Source of the DNA: Ursus arctos
Lineage: Eukaryota; Chordata; Mammalia; Carnivora; Ursidae
NCBI RefSeq assembly: GCF_023065955.2
Contig: NW_026622808.1
Coordinates: 40,622,475 to 40,686,474, forward strand
DNA length: 64,000 nt
Reading direction: 5' to 3'
Below, in pieces: positions 61,160-64,000 of the stretch. Each line of letters begins with the position of its first letter. The stretch's first letter is position 1. The translations under genes were made by a program, and so were the position numbers. A model generated the notes under the pieces. That model saw only the letters and a list, made by a program, of their open reading frames with translations. It was not told the origin of the DNA and did not search any database.

Positions 61160-61412
61160 ATAAGCTGTAATGGTTAAGAGCAATAATTTCAAAGCCATAT
61201 TTTCTGTGTTCAAATTCTGGCTTCACCATTTCTTAGCTATGTGACACTGGGTATGTTACTTACACTTCGGTACCTCAGTTTCTTTATTAATAAAATGTAG
61301 AAAATAATAGTACTCATAGGATTGTTGTGAGGACTGCATACATAAGTGAATGTAAGAAAAATGCATAGAACAATGCCTGGCATACAGAAAACTACCTAAG
61401 TACTAACCATCA
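61160..61412 (+). repeat. MIR SINE, near full length
   Basis: 'tgtaatggttaagagcaata', 'ttcaaattctggcttcacca', 'ttagctatgtgacactgggt', 'aacaatgcctggcatacaga' in MIR order. Confidence 0.88.
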
Positions 61413-61414
61413 TC

Positions 61415-61905
61415 TTGAGTGGCTGTGTATTTTTAGCCTTTAATCTTCTATTAACTAAAATATTTATTAAGAAAGATAGGCCCACCTGGGCTGTAAAGCC
61501 TGATAAGAACCACACAATGGGTACATGGCCTGACTTTGCTCTGGTGGAGGTCAGGTTTTGGTCTACACAAGATAGCTCTCAGTTAAATCTGACCGTCGTG
61601 GCTCTGACCTCTGGAAGAATTTCTAAATGCTCATGTGCCCAGTTTAAGACAGAGGTATTAAGACTAAGCCACTCATATGGTGATGAGAATTTATTCTACT
61701 GTCTTTGCAAAAATAAATATGCAAACCTTCCCTATCTCATAATCAAGAATAGTTGGTTTTGGAGGGAAAACAAAATCATGTGCTAAGCTTAAATGGTTCT
61801 GAAAGCAAGCTGAATTGCTACTTTAAAAAAAATTAAAATTAGTCATTCATGAGAGATAGAGAATATAAATGCATATGTGTGTCTACTTAAAAGCTTCATT
61901 ATGCT
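61415..61905. other. Unassigned, holds a 123-codon plus-strand frame
   Basis: The frame 61415-61786 has no recognisable domain. Its start lies within the end of MIR-like sequence, and it has no splice context. Probably fortuitous. Confidence 0.4.
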
Positions 61906-61925
61906 CATGTGCTCATGTGCTTTTT

Positions 61926-62025
61926 TGGGGACAATTTAGTTGCTGTAAGGAAGGCTGCTTGTAAAACAGCTCTTCAGTTGTAATACAGGCTTGATTTTCA
62001 CCATCTAAAACCTCCTGTGACCTAA
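61926..62025 (-). other. Exon-like open patch on the minus strand, donor unclear
   Basis: On the minus strand a very good acceptor (CTTGCCTTTTTCTGCTTTGTTAG) is followed by an open frame of about 35 codons beginning S-Q-E-V-L-D-G-E-N-Q-A-C and ending in a stop after a P-Q-K-S-T peptide. It is on the same strand as exons A to C and upstream of them, so it could be a preceding exon or an alternative terminal exon. However I see no convincing GT donor in the frame before the stop, and the phase needed by exon A (2) is not met. Treat it as a weak candidate or a decayed exon. Confidence 0.22.
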
Positions 62026-62104
62026 CAAAGCAGAAAAAGGCAAGTAACACTGGCATTGCTTCTCTTAAACTTAGAGATACTTTTTTATTAAGAAACCCCA
62101 TATA

Positions 62105-63105
62105 TGAGTTAATACATTTTTATATCTGTAAGTGAGCATTCATAGCTAAGGGTCAGCGATGTGATAGAAAAAGTAATGAGACCATGTTGAGAAAAAATGG
62201 GGTAGTCAACAGGAAAATCAACCTCATTTATTATAATATTCTAGTGATCAGCAGGTGTATAACTCTCTCAGCTATGGTCATTAACGACATTCATTCCAAA
62301 CTTAACATCTACATTTGCAAACCATTTGAAAGTAAAATTACTTCTGAATTCAATTTCCAATTTGCTTTTATATCTCCATCTTTGATTGACAATTTTTATT
62401 TTAACAATGGCAACCTCAGTGAGTATTTGAGTAAATGGTAGCAACCATCCAATAGTGTAGATAAACTTGTCTATTTAGATTACCTATTCACTTTTCTTCC
62501 ATATGTACAATCATTTTCAACCACTGAATGTTCACTTCAGGTTAGAATGAACTTGCAAAACTGATGTCAGGCTTCTGATGATTAGATTCATTTATTAGAA
62601 TTACTTGTTCTTAAAGCCAAAATGGTATTTATTTTTCTTATCATGACCTAAAAATGACCAAATTTGAATGCACACCTTCAGTGATGCTACCAAATAACTC
62701 CAGGCATAAATTACAAGAAAAGAGAGAGTTTGCAAAATCGTATATATAAATGTGTGCAATGATGTTTGGGTATATAGTTAATATGGCTGTGCACTGAAAT
62801 TGAAAACCATATAGAAGATGGCGCCATGCAGAAGGCCTCCCTTATGCATTCACTCCTATACTTCATAATCACCACAGGGAATTTTATTCCATCAATTTTT
62901 CCTGGGTCCCTTCTGCTGAATTTTAAATTCATTGAGGATTCTTTTGTCTTTTATAGAAAAATTCAGAATTCTGAACCTAAGATGCTTTCGTATACTTATT
63001 GAAACACAAAGTAGTCCTCTTTTCTTACTTAGCATTCATTACAATGCACATTTCACATGTATGGCTTTACATCAGTAACTGGTGCTCTTTGAATCTTTCT
63101 CTGAA
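62105..63105. other. No assigned feature
   Basis: AT-rich; no exon with both splice sites and no young repeat seen. Confidence 0.4.
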
Positions 63106-63109
63106 TGTC

Positions 63110-63690
63110 ATTTGATCCCCTTTTTAAAAAGAGCTCTATTGAGGTACAATTTACATGCCATAAAATTCATCATTTTAAATTGTGTACATTTTTAGTATAT
63201 TTAAAGAGTTATGTAAACCATCACCAGAATTTGGTTGTCAAACATTCCCACCATCCAAATAGATCCCACATACCTGTCTGCAGTCAATCTCCACTCTCAT
63301 CCCCATCCCCAGGCTATCATGAATCTGGCTTGGGTCTAGAAACATTTGCCTTCTCCAGATATTTCATGTAAGTGGAATATAAAATATAAAATTTTCTGCA
63401 TGTGACATCTTTCACTGAGCACAACGTTTTTGACATTCATCCACTGTAGCCTATATCATTACTTTCTTATTGAAGAACAGTGTTGTAATATATGGATATG
63501 CCACATTTTATATCTATTCACCAAAGGAGTTGGTGGAATTGTAGTTTGTCTCCAGGTTTGGCTAACCTAAATAATGGTACTAAGAACATTCATGTTCAGC
63601 TCTGTGTGTGGTCATAATATTTTCATGTTTCTCAGGCATATACCCAGGAAGACAGCCATTGTGGTGGGTATGAGGTGGTATCTTATTATT
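63110..63690 (-). repeat. Old L1 3' UTR
   Basis: Complement of an old L1 3' end: 'attgaggtacaatttacatg', 'aaaccatcaccagaatttgg', 'ggctatcatgaatctggctt', 'catatacccaggaagacag'. It is cut by the younger L1 at the right edge. Confidence 0.75.
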
Positions 63691-64000
63691 TTTTTTTAAA
63701 ATTTTTTCTTAAATTTTAATTTGAATTCCAGTTAGTTGACATATAGTGTAATATTAGTTTCAGGTGTACAATACATTAATTCAACACTTCCATAGAACAT
63801 GAGCACATAGAGTGCTCATCACAAGTGCACTCCTTAATTCTTATCACCTATTAATCCATCCCTCAATGCAACCCCCCCCCCCCCCCCCGGTTAACCATCA
63901 GTTCTCTACAGTTAAGAAAAAGTTAAAAATAGAACTACCCTAAGATTCAGCAATTGCACCACCAGGTATTAACTCAAAGAATAGAAAAATACTAATTCAA
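63691..64000 (-). mobile_element. Younger L1 with a 5' inversion (runs off the window)
   Basis: 63691 to about 63917 is the complement of a carnivoran L1 3' end ('attccagttagttgacatat', 'tttcaggtgtacaatacatt', 'gttaaccatcagttctctac'). From about 63918 the strand flips: 'gttaaaaatagaactaccct', 'attcagcaattgcaccacca' is L1 sense on the plus strand, from upstream of the 3' UTR. This is the arrangement left by twin priming. Confidence 0.85.
63872..63888. repeat. (C)17 homopolymer
   Basis: An unbroken run of 17 C in the L1 3' UTR; likely length-variable and hard to sequence accurately. Confidence 0.95.

Noticed and set aside
61415..61786. 123-codon plus-strand open frame
   Set aside because: No domain or splice context, and its strand is opposite to the host gene. 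Judged fortuitous, though a conservation test would settle it.
1..64000. tRNA genes, CRISPR arrays, operons or phage/defence genes
   Set aside because: The tRNA-like heads belong to SINEs. There is no regularly spaced repeat array, and the window is mammalian intron/intergenic DNA.

Overview
This is vertebrate, specifically mammalian, nuclear DNA. It is AT-rich, has no dense coding, and is packed with interspersed repeats. The many tRNA-derived SINEs with a leader reading roughly ggggcgcctgggtggctcag (or the complement) and an (AATAAA)n-like tail mark a carnivoran (CanSINE family). The variant ending in a 'gctggctgtctct' block and the form of the young L1 3' ends suggest a caniform, probably arctoid (bear, pinniped or mustelid relative). 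The species call is an inference from memory of the repeats, not a database match.

Genes: I find no intact single-exon gene. The best host coding signal is a set of three short internal exons on the minus strand, at about 52138-52252, 27382-27538 and 10588-10752 (in transcription order). Each has a good acceptor and donor and one open frame. The splice phases fit end to end (2-0, 0-1, 1-1), so the window reads as roughly 42 kb of one intron-rich minus-strand gene whose ends lie outside or are not visible. I do not recognise the protein. A 75-codon open frame next to the middle exon (27520-27744) and an exon-like patch at 61926-62025 are weaker candidates.

Repeats, region by region. 1-11 kb: MIR and L2 relics, an LTR-like relic, a MER8/Tigger-like DNA transposon with TA target duplication, MER5A, and CanSINEs. 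11-24 kb: a SINE split by an L1 tail, older L1 (16.1-17.8 kb, minus), and an L1 with a younger L1 nested in it (21.7-23.5 kb, plus). 24-30 kb: L1 3' UTR relics around the middle exon, and two SINEs. 30.5-38.06 kb: one near full-length L1 on the minus strand with a 16-bp target-site duplication, 5' UTR, decayed ORF1 and ORF2, and several nested SINEs. 38-53 kb: an older L1 (40.7-46.1 kb, minus), MIR and L2 copies, and an ORF1-only L1/HAL1-like piece. 53-64 kb: another old L1, MIR and L2 copies, an LTR-like relic, and at the right edge an L1 with a 5' inversion of the twin-priming type.

Nothing in the window looks like a new defence, mobile or regulatory system. The items most worth checking are the unidentified spliced gene, the sense-oriented near full-length L1 inside its intron, and a few local rearrangements.
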